Shown here piece after piece: positions 50,907 through 59,021 of a stretch of 64,000 nucleotides of DNA. The notes beneath the pieces were generated by a model. It saw only the letters and a program-made list of their open reading frames with translations, did no database searches and was not told the origin of the DNA. The DNA is from Phycicoccus sp. Root101 (lineage in GTDB: Bacteria > Actinomycetota > Actinomycetes > Actinomycetales > Dermatophilaceae). The translations under genes and the position numbers were made by a program. Positions within the stretch are counted from its first letter, which is position 1; the number at the start of each line of letters is the position of its first letter. The stretch spans positions 186,001 through 250,000 of the forward strand of contig NZ_LMCM01000007.1 of assembly GCF_001426245.1 (NCBI RefSeq). Direction: 5' to 3'.

Positions 50907-51998
50907 GTGGGGGACCTCCAGATCGACCGGGCGCAGGCGCGGCGGATCGCCGTGCGCGCCCAGATGCTCGACCTCCCCCGACCCGGTGACCTCGTCGAGG
51001 TCGTGCAGCAGCTGAGCCTCCTGCAGATCGACCCCGCCGCACCGATCGCCCCGAGTGCCGAGCTCGTGCTCTGGAGCCGGCTCGGGGCGGCCTACCGCTC
51101 GGCGGACCTGCAGCAGGCGCTCGAGACGCGGACGCTGGTGGAGTTCAACGGCATGGTCCGCCCTGTCGAGGACCTGCCCGCGCACCTCGCCGGCGCCGAG
51201 GACTGGCCACGGGACTGGGAACAGGCCCGGGGATGGCTGCGGGCCAACGACCCGTTCCGGCAGGACGTGCTCAACCGGCTCGAGGACCACGGGCCCCTGC
51301 TGTCCAAGGAGATCCCCGACACGAGCCTGGTGTCGTGGCCGTCGTCGGGGTGGACCAACGACCGCAACGTGACGCAGATGCTGGAGTTCCTCGTCATGCG
51401 GGCCGAGGTGGCGGTCAGCGGCCGGAGGGGACGGCAGCGGGTCTTCGACCTCGCCGAGCGCGTCTACCCGGACCAGCCGGCGATGACCGTGGACGAGGCG
51501 AGGCGCCATCGAGACGAGCGCCGCCTGACCTCCCTCGGCATCGCGAGGGCCAAGGGGACGAAGATGCCCAGCGAGCCGGTCGACGTCGGTGAGGCGGGTC
51601 TGGCCGTGACGGTCGACGGAGTCGACGGACGGTGGCGGGTCGACCCCGTGGCGCTGGAACGCGACGAGACGACGCCGTTCCGTGGACGGGCGGCCCTGCT
51701 GTCGCCGTACGACCGACTGGTCTACGACCGGTCGAGGGCGCAGGACCTGTTCGGCTTCGAGTACGTCCTCGAGGTCTACAAGCCGGCCTCGAAGCGGCGT
51801 TGGGGCTACTACGCGCTGCCGATCCTGTTCGGGGACAGGCTGATCGGCAAGCTCGACGCCAAGGCCGAACGCAAGGAAGGCATCCTCGAGGTGCACGCGG
51901 TCCACCAGGACGTGACGTTCACCGACGAGATGACGACGGCGGTGGAGGCCGAGATCGACGCCCTCGCCGACTGGCTCGGGCTGGCGAGGCTGCGATGA
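50907..51998 (+). CDS. YcaQ/AlkZ-like DNA glycosylase (HTH_42 family)
   Basis: A 363-residue winged-helix-repeat protein. The family catalytic position shows Gln40-Ile41-Asp42 in LSLLQIDP, the Q-x-D form characteristic of YcaQ-type crosslink-unhooking glycosylases rather than the Q-x-Q of AlkZ alkyl-purine enzymes (known families). The C-terminal half keeps LLSPYDRLVYDRSRAQDLFGF (in pieces) and KRRWGYYALPILFGDRL. GTG at 50907 appears leaderless. It overlaps the DUF429 gene by four bases. Confidence 0.85.
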   Translation: MGDLQIDRAQARRIAVRAQMLDLPRPGDLVEVVQQLSLLQIDPAAPIAPSAELVLWSRLGAAYRSADLQQALETRTLVEFNGMVRPVEDLPAHLAGAEDWPRDWEQARGWLRANDPFRQDVLNRLEDHGPLLSKEIPDTSLVSWPSSGWTNDRNVTQMLEFLVMRAEVAVSGRRGRQRVFDLAERVYPDQPAMTVDEARRHRDERRLTSLGIARAKGTKMPSEPVDVGEAGLAVTVDGVDGRWRVDPVALERDETTPFRGRAALLSPYDRLVYDRSRAQDLFGFEYVLEVYKPASKRRWGYYALPILFGDRLIGKLDAKAERKEGILEVHAVHQDVTFTDEMTTAVEAEIDALADWLGLARLR

Positions 51999-52921
51999 CG
52001 AACCGGGACGAGGCGCGCCGCCTGGCCGACCAGCTGCTCGAGCAGGCCGGGGCGCTACGGGACAGCGTCGCCATCGGCGACGAGTCCCGGGTGGCCGCCG
52101 CCCTCGCCGCCACGGGGTCCTCGTTGCAGCGCCTCGCTCGACACCTGGGCGTGGAGCTCGCTCCTCCCGCAGACGATGCTGCCCCGGTCGCACCACCCAC
52201 GGGGCCGATCCCGTTGCCACCACTGGAGATCACCGTCCCGGTCCTGGGCGTCGACGCCTGCACGGCCGGGTGGGTCGGCGCGATCCTCGAGCCGGGCGCG
52301 CCCCGACCCCGCATCGCGGTCGCCGGGACGATCGGTGGTCTCGTCGAGACGGTGCGCCAGTCGCTGGGCATCCAGGTCGTCGGCATCGACATCCCCATCG
52401 GGTTGCCCGACGACAGCACCCGTCAGGCTGATGCGTTGGCCCGCAAGGTGTTGAAGGGCAAGGCCTCCTCGGTGTTCACCACGCTGACCAGGGCCGCCTA
52501 CGCGGCCGGGTCGCGATCCGAGGCCGACACGGTGAACCGGTCGCTGTCCGGCCAGGGTGTGGGCGCGCAGGCCTTCGCGCTGCGGCCCAAGATCCTCGAG
52601 GTCGACACCTGGCTCCGCAGCCGACCCACCGTCATGGTGCTCGAGGTCCATCCGGAGCTGTCCTACGCGACGATGGCGGGAGCCCCCCTGCTCGACAACA
52701 AGAAGACCGACGAGGGACGCCGGGCCCGGCTCGCCGCCCTGTCCGCGGCCGGGCTCGCCTCGCCCTCGGTCCTGTCCGGACCCGGGTATGCCGCCGACGA
52801 CGTCCTCGACGCCTGCGCCGTCGCGTGGACCGCAGCGCGCAGGGCCGCGGGCCTGGCCACCCCGCTCCCGGACCCGCCCGAGGTCTTCAGCGACGGCATA
52901 CCGGCAGCGATCTGGGCCTGA
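51995..52921 (+). CDS. DUF429-family protein (predicted nuclease-like fold)
   Basis: A 308-residue protein. The first 85 residues are a helical, Ala/Pro-rich region. The DUF429 core begins at VLGVDACTAGWVGAILEPG and includes VVGIDIPIGLPDD, RKVLKGKASSVFTT and VMVLEVHPELSYATM, ending with DDVLDACAVAWTA. The family has an RNase H-like fold with acidic residues and is of unknown activity. Coupling to a DNA glycosylase suggests a nucleic-acid role (inference). Confidence 0.82.
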   Translation: MTNRDEARRLADQLLEQAGALRDSVAIGDESRVAAALAATGSSLQRLARHLGVELAPPADDAAPVAPPTGPIPLPPLEITVPVLGVDACTAGWVGAILEPGAPRPRIAVAGTIGGLVETVRQSLGIQVVGIDIPIGLPDDSTRQADALARKVLKGKASSVFTTLTRAAYAAGSRSEADTVNRSLSGQGVGAQAFALRPKILEVDTWLRSRPTVMVLEVHPELSYATMAGAPLLDNKKTDEGRRARLAALSAAGLASPSVLSGPGYAADDVLDACAVAWTAARRAAGLATPLPDPPEVFSDGIPAAIWA

Positions 52922-52923
52922 CC

Positions 52924-52944
52924 CGGCGCCCGGACCGGGCGCCG
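52924..52944 (+). terminator. Hairpin terminator after DUF429
   Basis: CGGCGCCCGG and CCGGGCGCCG form a perfect 10-bp stem around a single base, three bases after the stop. It separates this operon from the MerR-controlled exporter. Confidence 0.65.
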
Positions 52945-52967
52945 CAAGGCCTCCCCAGAACGGGGGC

Positions 52968-52999
52968 TTGACCTTGACGCAGCGTCAGGGTTGCACCCT
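52968..52999 (+). promoter_or_regulatory. MerR-type promoter with 20-base spacer
   Basis: A -35 TTGACC (52968-52973) and -10 CACCCT (52994-52999) are 20 bases apart. The spacer holds the dyad ACCTTGACGCAGCGTCAGGGT-like element (core TGACGCAGCGTCA). Overlong spacers filled by a dyad are the hallmark of MerR-activated promoters; the MerR gene three positions downstream is the likely regulator. The -10 ends six bases before the ATG at 53006. Confidence 0.75.
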
Positions 53000-53005
53000 C
53001 GTGGC

Positions 53006-53788
53006 ATGACCACGACACACGCCATCGAGATCGTGGGGCTCACCAAGTCCTACGGCGACCACGACGTGCTCAAGGGCGTCGACCTCCGGGTCGGTGCCGG
53101 GAGCATCCACGCCCTCCTCGGTTCCAACGGGGCCGGGAAGACCACCGCGGTGAAGATCCTCTCCACCCTCCTGCGCCCGGACGGCGGGACCGCCACCGTC
53201 AACGGGTACGACGTGGCAGCGCAGCCCCAGGAGGTCCGCGCCTCGATCAGCCTCACCGGGCAGTTCGCGGCCGTCGACGAGGTCCTCACCGGTCGGGAGA
53301 ACCTCGTCCTCATCGCCGAGCTGCGGCGGCAGCCTGCACCGGGCGCCGTCGCCGACGGCCTGCTCGCGAGGTTCGACCTGACCGCCGCGGGCGGGAAGCG
53401 GGTGGCCACGTACTCGGGCGGCATGCGGCGACGCCTTGACATGGCGATGAGCCTCATCGGTGACCCGGCGGTGCTGTTCCTCGACGAACCGACCACCGGC
53501 CTCGACCCCCAGTCGCGGCTCGAGGTCTGGGCGACCGTCCGCGAGCTCGCAGGGCGGGGCACGACCGTGCTGCTGACCACCCAGTACCTGGACGAGGCCG
53601 AGCAGCTCGCGGACCGCATCGCGGTGCTGCACGAGGGCCGCATCATCGCCGACGGCACGCTCGCCGACCTCAAGCAGCTGCTCCCGCCGACCACGGTCGA
53701 GTACGTCGAGAAGCAGCCCACCCTCGAAGACATCTTCCTCGCGATCGTCGGCCACGGCGGCGCCCACCACGAAGGAGCCACCCGATGA
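53006..53788 (+). CDS. ABC-2 exporter ATP-binding protein (DrrA-like)
   Basis: A 260-residue ATPase: Walker A GSNGAGKTT, signature YSGGMRRRLDMA, Walker B VLFLDEPTTGLD and H-loop LLTTQYLDEAEQLADRIAVL. The C-terminal extension PTTVEYVEKQPTLEDIFLAI matches DrrA-type drug exporters. Its stop overlaps the permease start. Likely induced through the MerR-type promoter by the exported compound. Confidence 0.93.
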   Translation: MTTTHAIEIVGLTKSYGDHDVLKGVDLRVGAGSIHALLGSNGAGKTTAVKILSTLLRPDGGTATVNGYDVAAQPQEVRASISLTGQFAAVDEVLTGRENLVLIAELRRQPAPGAVADGLLARFDLTAAGGKRVATYSGGMRRRLDMAMSLIGDPAVLFLDEPTTGLDPQSRLEVWATVRELAGRGTTVLLTTQYLDEAEQLADRIAVLHEGRIIADGTLADLKQLLPPTTVEYVEKQPTLEDIFLAIVGHGGAHHEGATR

Positions 53789-54543
53789 CCACCGTCGGCC
53801 ACGACACGACCGTGCTGCTCAAGCGGTCCCTGCGCCACGTCCTGCGCAGCCCAGACACCATCATCACGACGGCGATCACCCCGATCGCGATGCTGCTGCT
53901 GTTCGTCTACGTCTTCGGCGGTGCGATCGACGTCGGCGACCAGAGCTACGTCGACTACCTCCTGCCGGGCATCCTGCTCGTCACCGTCGCGTCAGGGATC
54001 GCGTACACCGCGTTCCGCCTGTTCACCGACGTGTCGGGCGGGATCGTCGAGCGCTTCCAGTCCATGCCGATCGCGCGGTCGGCCGTGCTGTGGAGCCACG
54101 TGCTCACCTCCGTGGTGGCGAACCTGACCTCGCTCGTGCTCGTCGTCGCCGTCGCCCTCGTGATGGGATTCCGTTCCGGCGCAGGGGTTCTCGCCTGGCT
54201 CGGCGTGCTCGCCATCATGGTCCTGTTCACCCTGGCCCTGACCTGGCTGGCCGTGATCCCCGGCCTCACGGCCAGGTCGGTCGACGGGGTGAGCGGGTTC
54301 TCCTACCCGCTGATCTTCCTGCCCTTCATCAGCTCCGCCTTCGTCCCCACCGCGGGGATGCCGGGACCGGTGCGCTGGTTCGCCGAGCACCAGCCCGTCA
54401 CCTCGATCGTGGACACGATCCGCCGCCTGTTCGCCGAGCAGCCGGTGGGCAGCGACGTGTGGGTCGCGCTGGCCTGGTGCGTCGGGCTGCTCGTCGTCGC
54501 GTACCTGCTCGCCATGCGCACCTACCGCGCCAAGGTCGCCTGA
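53785..54543 (+). CDS. ABC-2 exporter permease (DrrB-like)
   Basis: A 252-residue membrane protein with six hydrophobic segments and ABC-2 features: TITPIAMLLLFVYVFGGAI-like first segment (seen as ITPIAMLLLFVYVFGG), VERFQSMPIARSAVLWSHVL and PLIFLPFISSAFVPTAGMPG. It forms the channel for the adjacent ATPase. Substrate unknown; daunorubicin-type names would be over-interpretation. Confidence 0.93.
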   Translation: MTTVGHDTTVLLKRSLRHVLRSPDTIITTAITPIAMLLLFVYVFGGAIDVGDQSYVDYLLPGILLVTVASGIAYTAFRLFTDVSGGIVERFQSMPIARSAVLWSHVLTSVVANLTSLVLVVAVALVMGFRSGAGVLAWLGVLAIMVLFTLALTWLAVIPGLTARSVDGVSGFSYPLIFLPFISSAFVPTAGMPGPVRWFAEHQPVTSIVDTIRRLFAEQPVGSDVWVALAWCVGLLVVAYLLAMRTYRAKVA

Positions 54544-54592
54544 CCACGCGCCATACCGGGAGGGAAACCCGCGTGAGCACCTGCGAACCTCG

Positions 54593-54598
54593 CACAAT
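54593..54598 (+). promoter_or_regulatory. -10 box of the leaderless merR gene
   Basis: CACAAT ends six bases before the ATG at 54605, so the regulator may also have its own promoter. Confidence 0.45.
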
Positions 54599-54604
54599 GA
54601 ACCC

Positions 54605-55369
54605 ATGCTGACCATCAGCCAGATCGCGTCGTACGCCGGGGTGTCCGTGCGCACGGTCCGTCACTACCACGCCAAGGGGCTGCTCCCCGAGCCCGAGCGC
54701 GACCACTCCGGCTACCGCCGGTACGACGCGGCGGCGGTCGTCGAGCTCGTGCGGATCCGCACGCTCGCCGAGGCCGGGGTACCGCTGTCACGGGTGCAGG
54801 AGCTGCTCGACGCCGGGGAGTCGGAGTTCGCGGCGGCGGTCGAGGACATCGACCGCCGCCTGCGCGCCGAGATCCGCGAGCGCCAGCACCACCGCGAGCG
54901 GATCGCCAAGCTCGCGGCCGGCGACAGCCTGGCGCTCCCGCCGGAGGTCGTCGCGTACCTGGACCGGCTCCGCGGCGTGGGCGTCTCCGAGCTCATGGTG
55001 GAGGCCGAGCGGGACGCCTGGATCCTCGTGGCTGCCCAGCTGCCGGACCGAATGCCTTACTACATGGACGTCAAGAGCCAGCAGCTCGAGGACCCGAACG
55101 TCACCCAGCTGTACCGCGAGCTCGCCGAGATCGTGCAGTGGCCCGCCGACGACCCACGGCTGGACACCGTCGGGGACCGCCTCGCCGCCCAGTTCGAGGC
55201 GGTGCCGGCGACCAGCTGGGACGAGGAGGCCCTGCCCGCCGACCTGGCCAGCCTGCTGGACGCGGTCTTCCTGTCCTCCGTCCCCGGCGCCCGGCGGATC
55301 CTCGACCGGCTCGAGCACCACGGGTGGACCGGCTGGACCAACATCCACCGCATCGAACCGCTGGACTGA
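54605..55369 (+). CDS. MerR-family regulator of the ABC-2 exporter
   Basis: A 254-residue activator. The N-terminal winged helix reads TISQIASYAGVSVRTVRHYH followed by AKGLLPEPERDHSGYRRYDA, with a dimerising coiled coil (IDRRLRAEIRERQHHRERI). The C-terminal 130 residues are a ligand domain without metal-binding cysteines, so it senses an organic compound. Third gene of the exporter cluster; it most likely acts on the dyad at 52968-52999. Confidence 0.88.
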   Translation: MLTISQIASYAGVSVRTVRHYHAKGLLPEPERDHSGYRRYDAAAVVELVRIRTLAEAGVPLSRVQELLDAGESEFAAAVEDIDRRLRAEIRERQHHRERIAKLAAGDSLALPPEVVAYLDRLRGVGVSELMVEAERDAWILVAAQLPDRMPYYMDVKSQQLEDPNVTQLYRELAEIVQWPADDPRLDTVGDRLAAQFEAVPATSWDEEALPADLASLLDAVFLSSVPGARRILDRLEHHGWTGWTNIHRIEPLD

Positions 55370-55382
55370 CGCCCACCGCCGA

Positions 55383-55418
55383 GCGGTGGTCCCTGCGTGA
55401 ACACGCAGGGCCCACCGC
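55383..55418. terminator. Bidirectional hairpin terminator
   Basis: GCGGTGG and CCACCGC plus CCCTGCGTG and CACGCAGGG form a long stem around two bases, with one mismatch. It lies between the convergent merR and DUF805 genes. Confidence 0.7.
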
Positions 55419-55445
55419 GGAGGACGACCTCCGCCGGCGGTCAGG

Positions 55446-55865
55446 TCAGACGGCGGGCCGCGGAGCCTCGGGACCCGCGCCGTAGAAGCCGGCCGGGGTG
55501 GAACCCTTCGGCGACGGCCCGTACTCGTTGTCCGGGACGCTGTCCTTGACGAGGAAGACGATCAGGACGATGGCACCGATGAGCGGGATCAGGCCGATGA
55601 GGATCCACCAACCGCTGCGGCCGCCGTCGTGCAGGCGACGGACGGTCACGGCCAGCGACGGCAGGAACAGGCCGAGGGCCACGATGAGGGCGATCGGTCC
55701 GGTCGACCCGCTCTTGGTGTCGAACAGCCCCGAGTCGAGCAGCCGGGCTACCGCCGAGACGATCACCTCGAACAGGACGTACCACCAGTACTCGCTGCGA
55801 CGGGCGCGTCCGCTGAACACCACGTACTTGCGAAGCACGGTGCTGACAGAGGTCTTGAAGTCCAT
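55446..55865 (-). CDS. DUF805-family membrane protein
   Basis: A 139-residue membrane protein with the DUF805 pattern: YVVFSGRARRSEYWWYVLF at the N-terminus, several hydrophobic helices, and VRRLHDGGRSGWWILIGLIP (in pieces; VTVRRLHDGGRSGWW). A C-terminal tail of 25 Pro/Gly-rich residues follows. Function unknown. GGGGGA precedes the ATG. Confidence 0.9.
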   Translation of the reverse strand: MDFKTSVSTVLRKYVVFSGRARRSEYWWYVLFEVIVSAVARLLDSGLFDTKSGSTGPIALIVALGLFLPSLAVTVRRLHDGGRSGWWILIGLIPLIGAIVLIVFLVKDSVPDNEYGPSPKGSTPAGFYGAGPEAPRPAV

Positions 55866-55889
55866 GGTTCCCCCACTGGTGACGTGTGC

Positions 55890-55909
55890 CCGGCCCCTGG
55901 CGGGGCCGG
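55890..55909. other. GC hairpin upstream of DUF805
   Basis: CCGGCCCC and GGGGCCGG pair around four bases, 25 bases upstream of the DUF805 start. Role uncertain; it could be a leader hairpin or operator. Confidence 0.4.
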
Positions 55910-56113
55910 CCCCTGCACGGTCCGGAGCATCCGGCTCCCGTGGCGCTCGACCACGTGAGAGCGGTCAGTATGGCGCGTCGAAGGCGTCCGTGGGCGGCAC
56001 TCGCCCATGCGGGGAGCCGGCGCTCCCGCGCCCGACTTCTGCCGTCTCGTCCTTTCTGCGGAGGCCGGGGACGGGACGCGGTGCTCTACTGGGCGTCGAC
56101 CAGAGGGGGTCCG

Positions 56114-56593
56114 GTGCTGGACGAGGTGGCGGGCGAGTACCGAGCGCGGGTGGGACCGCTGACGATCCTGCGGTACGCGGTGGGTCTGGGGTTCCTCGTC
56201 GTCGCCGGTCTCAACATCCGTGACAGCGACCACCCGCGCACGGCGTGGGCGTGGGCCGCCCTGGGTCTCTTCTGGCTGGGATCCACCGTCGTCCTGGGCC
56301 GGGCCCGGACGGTCCTCGACGACGAGGGGGTGCACACACGGGATGTCCGCCGCTGGCGCCACACGCGCTGGGACGAGGTGAACTTCACGACCAGCGCCCC
56401 GTCCGCCTACCTGCGCCCTGCCGACCTCACCCTCCGGACGATCGGCGGCAAGGACGTCGCCACCCAGGTCCCTGCGCTTCGCTGGGAGGCCGTCAAGGCG
56501 TACGGCCAGGCGCACCGAACCGTCGTCGACTCACCTCGGGACCCGGACAGCCTCGGCGCCCCGCCCGCGGAGCAGCCGCCGACCGCCGGCTGA
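56114..56593 (+). CDS. PH-domain membrane protein, first of two
   Basis: A 159-residue protein with two membrane segments near the N-terminus (ILRYAVGLGFLVVAGLNI and TAWAWAALGLFWLGSTVVLG) followed by a small bacterial PH-like domain: TVLDDEGVHTRDVRRWRHTR and WDEVNFTTS. GTG at 56114 has AGGGGG at good spacing. It resembles the protein at 58431 in layout; the two flank the VWA lipoprotein. Function unknown. Confidence 0.75.
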   Translation: MLDEVAGEYRARVGPLTILRYAVGLGFLVVAGLNIRDSDHPRTAWAWAALGLFWLGSTVVLGRARTVLDDEGVHTRDVRRWRHTRWDEVNFTTSAPSAYLRPADLTLRTIGGKDVATQVPALRWEAVKAYGQAHRTVVDSPRDPDSLGAPPAEQPPTAG

Positions 56594-56791
56594 CCTCGCC
56601 GCGAACGCGTCGACGACGGTCGTGCCACGACCGGATGGTCACGCACCGGTCTCCCGCCGGTCACGTGAGGATCTCAGCGGACACGAACCGTCATCGGTCC
56701 GGTCACGTCCCGATAACCACCACTGCCGCGCGGACCCTGCCCTCCTACCTTCGGTCCCACGCACATCCGGGGACGACGCAGGGGGAACACC

Positions 56792-58297
56792 ATGGGAGCA
56801 ACGAAGCACCGCAGGCACTACTCGTATGCCGCCGCGGCGGCACTGGTCGCGCTGACCGTGACCGCCTGCGGGGGCGGCGGCGGGAGCGACCGGAGCGGCG
56901 TCCAGTCGGTCCAACCCGGCCCGAACGGAGCCCGCGAGTCCCAGTCGGGGCAGCCGCTCCCCCTCCCGGACATGGCGCCCAGCCACGACTTCCGGATGAC
57001 CGACCCGGCGACCGACGCGCTGTCCACGTTCGCGCTCGACATCGACACCGGGTCGTACACCCGCTTCCGCGACGCGGTGAACCAAGGAAGCCGGGTGGTC
57101 CCCAGCGAGGTGCGCACCGAGGAGTTCGTGAACTACTTCCAGCAGGGCTACGAAGCACCTCGCGACGGACTCGGCGTCAGCATCGACGCCGCCGCGCTGC
57201 CGTTCCGCGACGGCCACCGCCTCGTCCGGGTCGGGATCAGCAGCCCTCGCCCCGAATCACGCCCGGACGTGGACCTCGTCCTCGTCGTGGACTGCTCCGG
57301 ATCGATGGACGAGGCGGGCAAGATGGAGACGACGAAGGTCGTCCTGAGGACCGCCACCGCGGCACTGGGAGCCACGGATCGCGTTGCCATGGTGTGCTAT
57401 TCGACCCGGGCTGCCGTTGCCCTCGCTCCGACACCCGCCTCCAACCGGGACGCCATCGACCGGGCCATCGATGGGCTGTACCCCGACGCCAGCACCAACG
57501 CGGCGGCCGGGCTCACGCTGGGGTACGACCTCGCCCGCTCGATGCACACCGAGGGCCGCATGTCCCGCGTCGTCCTCGTCAGTGACGGCGTGGCCAACGT
57601 CGGCGACACCAGCGCCGGCGGGATCCTCGAGCGGATCAGCACGCAGGCACGCGCCGGCACCAACCTCATCTCGGTCGGGGTCGGCATCCAGGACTACAAC
57701 GACCAGCTGCTCGAGCAGCTCGCCGATCGCGGTGACGGCTGGCACGTCTACGTGGACACGGCCGCCGAGGCGCAACGGGTGTTCGCCACCGGCCTGACGG
57801 GATCGCTCGTGGTCGCGGCCAAGAACGCGAAGGCCCAGGTCGAGTTCGACCCGCAGGCGGTCAAGGGGTACCGGCTGCTGGGATACGAGAACCGCGCCGT
57901 CGCTGACGAGAACTTCCGCAACGACGCGGTCGACGGCGGCGAGGTGTTCGCCGGCCACACCACCACGGCGTTGTACGACGTGGAGCTGCGCGGCGGCGTG
58001 CGGAACGCGGCGTTCGTCAAGGCGACGGTCCGGCACCTCGACGCGAGCGAGCGACCTGTCGAGCGCACCGGGTCCCTGCGCGACAGCGAGTGCGCCGACA
58101 CCGTCGACCAGGCTTCTCCCCGGCTGCGGCAGGACCTCGTCGTCGCGCTGCTGACGGACCGGCTCATGGAGGGCCCGTGGTCGCAGTGGACCTCCGCCTC
58201 CGACCTGCGTGAGCTCGCGGCGACGCTGCCCGCCGCGGTGGACGAGGACCGTGACGTCGCCGAGCTGGCGCGCCTGGTCGACAAGGTCACCACCTGA
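56792..58297 (+). CDS. VWA-domain lipoprotein (YfbK-like)
   Basis: A 501-residue exported lipoprotein. Signal peptide with lipobox VTAC then a Gly-rich linker. The N-terminal YfbK-type region shows STFALDIDTGSYTRFRDAVN and RTEEFVNYFQQGYEAP. The VWA domain has an intact MIDAS, Asp167-Cys-Ser-Gly-Ser (VVDCSGSMDEAGK), followed by VVLVSDGVANVGDT. A DUF3520-like C-terminal region follows. It probably mediates metal-dependent adhesion or complex assembly outside the membrane. GGGGGA lies before the ATG; two CCGGTCACGT sites lie upstream (56656 and 56699 areas). Confidence 0.9.
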   Translation: MGATKHRRHYSYAAAAALVALTVTACGGGGGSDRSGVQSVQPGPNGARESQSGQPLPLPDMAPSHDFRMTDPATDALSTFALDIDTGSYTRFRDAVNQGSRVVPSEVRTEEFVNYFQQGYEAPRDGLGVSIDAAALPFRDGHRLVRVGISSPRPESRPDVDLVLVVDCSGSMDEAGKMETTKVVLRTATAALGATDRVAMVCYSTRAAVALAPTPASNRDAIDRAIDGLYPDASTNAAAGLTLGYDLARSMHTEGRMSRVVLVSDGVANVGDTSAGGILERISTQARAGTNLISVGVGIQDYNDQLLEQLADRGDGWHVYVDTAAEAQRVFATGLTGSLVVAAKNAKAQVEFDPQAVKGYRLLGYENRAVADENFRNDAVDGGEVFAGHTTTALYDVELRGGVRNAAFVKATVRHLDASERPVERTGSLRDSECADTVDQASPRLRQDLVVALLTDRLMEGPWSQWTSASDLRELAATLPAAVDEDRDVAELARLVDKVTT

Positions 58298-58386
58298 TCG
58301 GCACCAGTCCGCGGTCGCCGTGCCCGAGATGCGCCGACGAGGCCGATCCGGTTCGCTGGTCCCGGGGACGGGACAGGGGGATCGAC

Positions 58387-58434
58387 GTGAGCACGTGCGA
58401 GAAGGCCGTCAAGCGCTCGTCGGCGTCAGCGTGA
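58387..58434 (+). CDS. Possible 15-codon leader ORF ahead of the second PH gene
   Basis: A GTG at 58387 with AGGGGG upstream opens a 15-residue frame (VSTCEKAVKRSSASA) whose TGA overlaps the GTG of the next gene. The downstream gene itself has no ribosome site, so coupled translation from this leader would explain its expression. A frameshift or sequencing error joining the two is an alternative. Confidence 0.4.
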   Translation: MSTCEKAVKRSSASA

Positions 58435-58871
58435 GCTCGGCCGAACGCCGCGACGTCGTCGGGACGCACCAGCTGCCTCGACGCGTGCTGCAGATCGCCC
58501 TGACCCTGGTCTGCGTCTCGGTCGTCGTCCTCGCGGCCGGTGCCGCGTGGGGTGTTCACCGGGGTGGCTACCCCTGGTCGCTGATGGCCGAGGTGCTGGC
58601 GTTCCTGACCTGGGTGCTCCTCTTCGCCTCGTTGCTTCACTCGCGGACCATCGTCGGGGCGTCGGGGATCAGGATCCGCTCCGGGTGGCGGTGGCGCCAG
58701 ATCGACTGGGGAGAGATCGACTCGTTCGGCAGCACGACCGGCGGGCTGGCGTCGCCCGAGATCGTGACCCTCCGCACCACCAGCGGCAGGAAGGTCATGA
58801 CGCAGATCCCGTCCCGGTTGCTGCCCGAGCTCGAGAGCTATGCGACGGAACACGGCTTCCACGGGAGCTGA
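58431..58871 (+). CDS. PH-domain membrane protein, second of two
   Basis: A 146-residue protein with two membrane segments (LQIALTLVCVSVVVLAAGA and LMAEVLAFLTWVLLFASLL) and a C-terminal PH-like domain: IVGASGIRIRSGWRWRQIDW, EIDSFGSTTGG and KVMTQIPSRLLPELESYATE. Same plan as the protein at 56114. GTG at 58431 overlaps the stop of a short upstream frame. Function unknown; association with the VWA lipoprotein is suggested only by position. Confidence 0.72.
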   Translation: MSSAERRDVVGTHQLPRRVLQIALTLVCVSVVVLAAGAAWGVHRGGYPWSLMAEVLAFLTWVLLFASLLHSRTIVGASGIRIRSGWRWRQIDWGEIDSFGSTTGGLASPEIVTLRTTSGRKVMTQIPSRLLPELESYATEHGFHGS

Positions 58872-58943
58872 GTCCACCCACCGTCGGCCGCGGAGCCGCG
58901 GACGAGCGGCGCCGCACGCGGGTGACCCGTGGCGCCATACCGC

Positions 58944-58990
58944 GACGGGCCCGGACGCACGCCACAGGAAGCGGTGCGTCCGAGCCCGTC
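58944..58990. terminator. Hairpin between convergent PH and YceI genes
   Basis: GACGGGC-cc-GGACGCAC pairs with GTGCGTCC-ga-GCCCGTC around 13 bases, leaving one 2x2 internal loop. It lies between facing stop codons and can serve both. Confidence 0.68.
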
Positions 58991-59021
58991 ATGGGTTCGA
59001 GGTGGGTTCTGGGTGGAGAGG

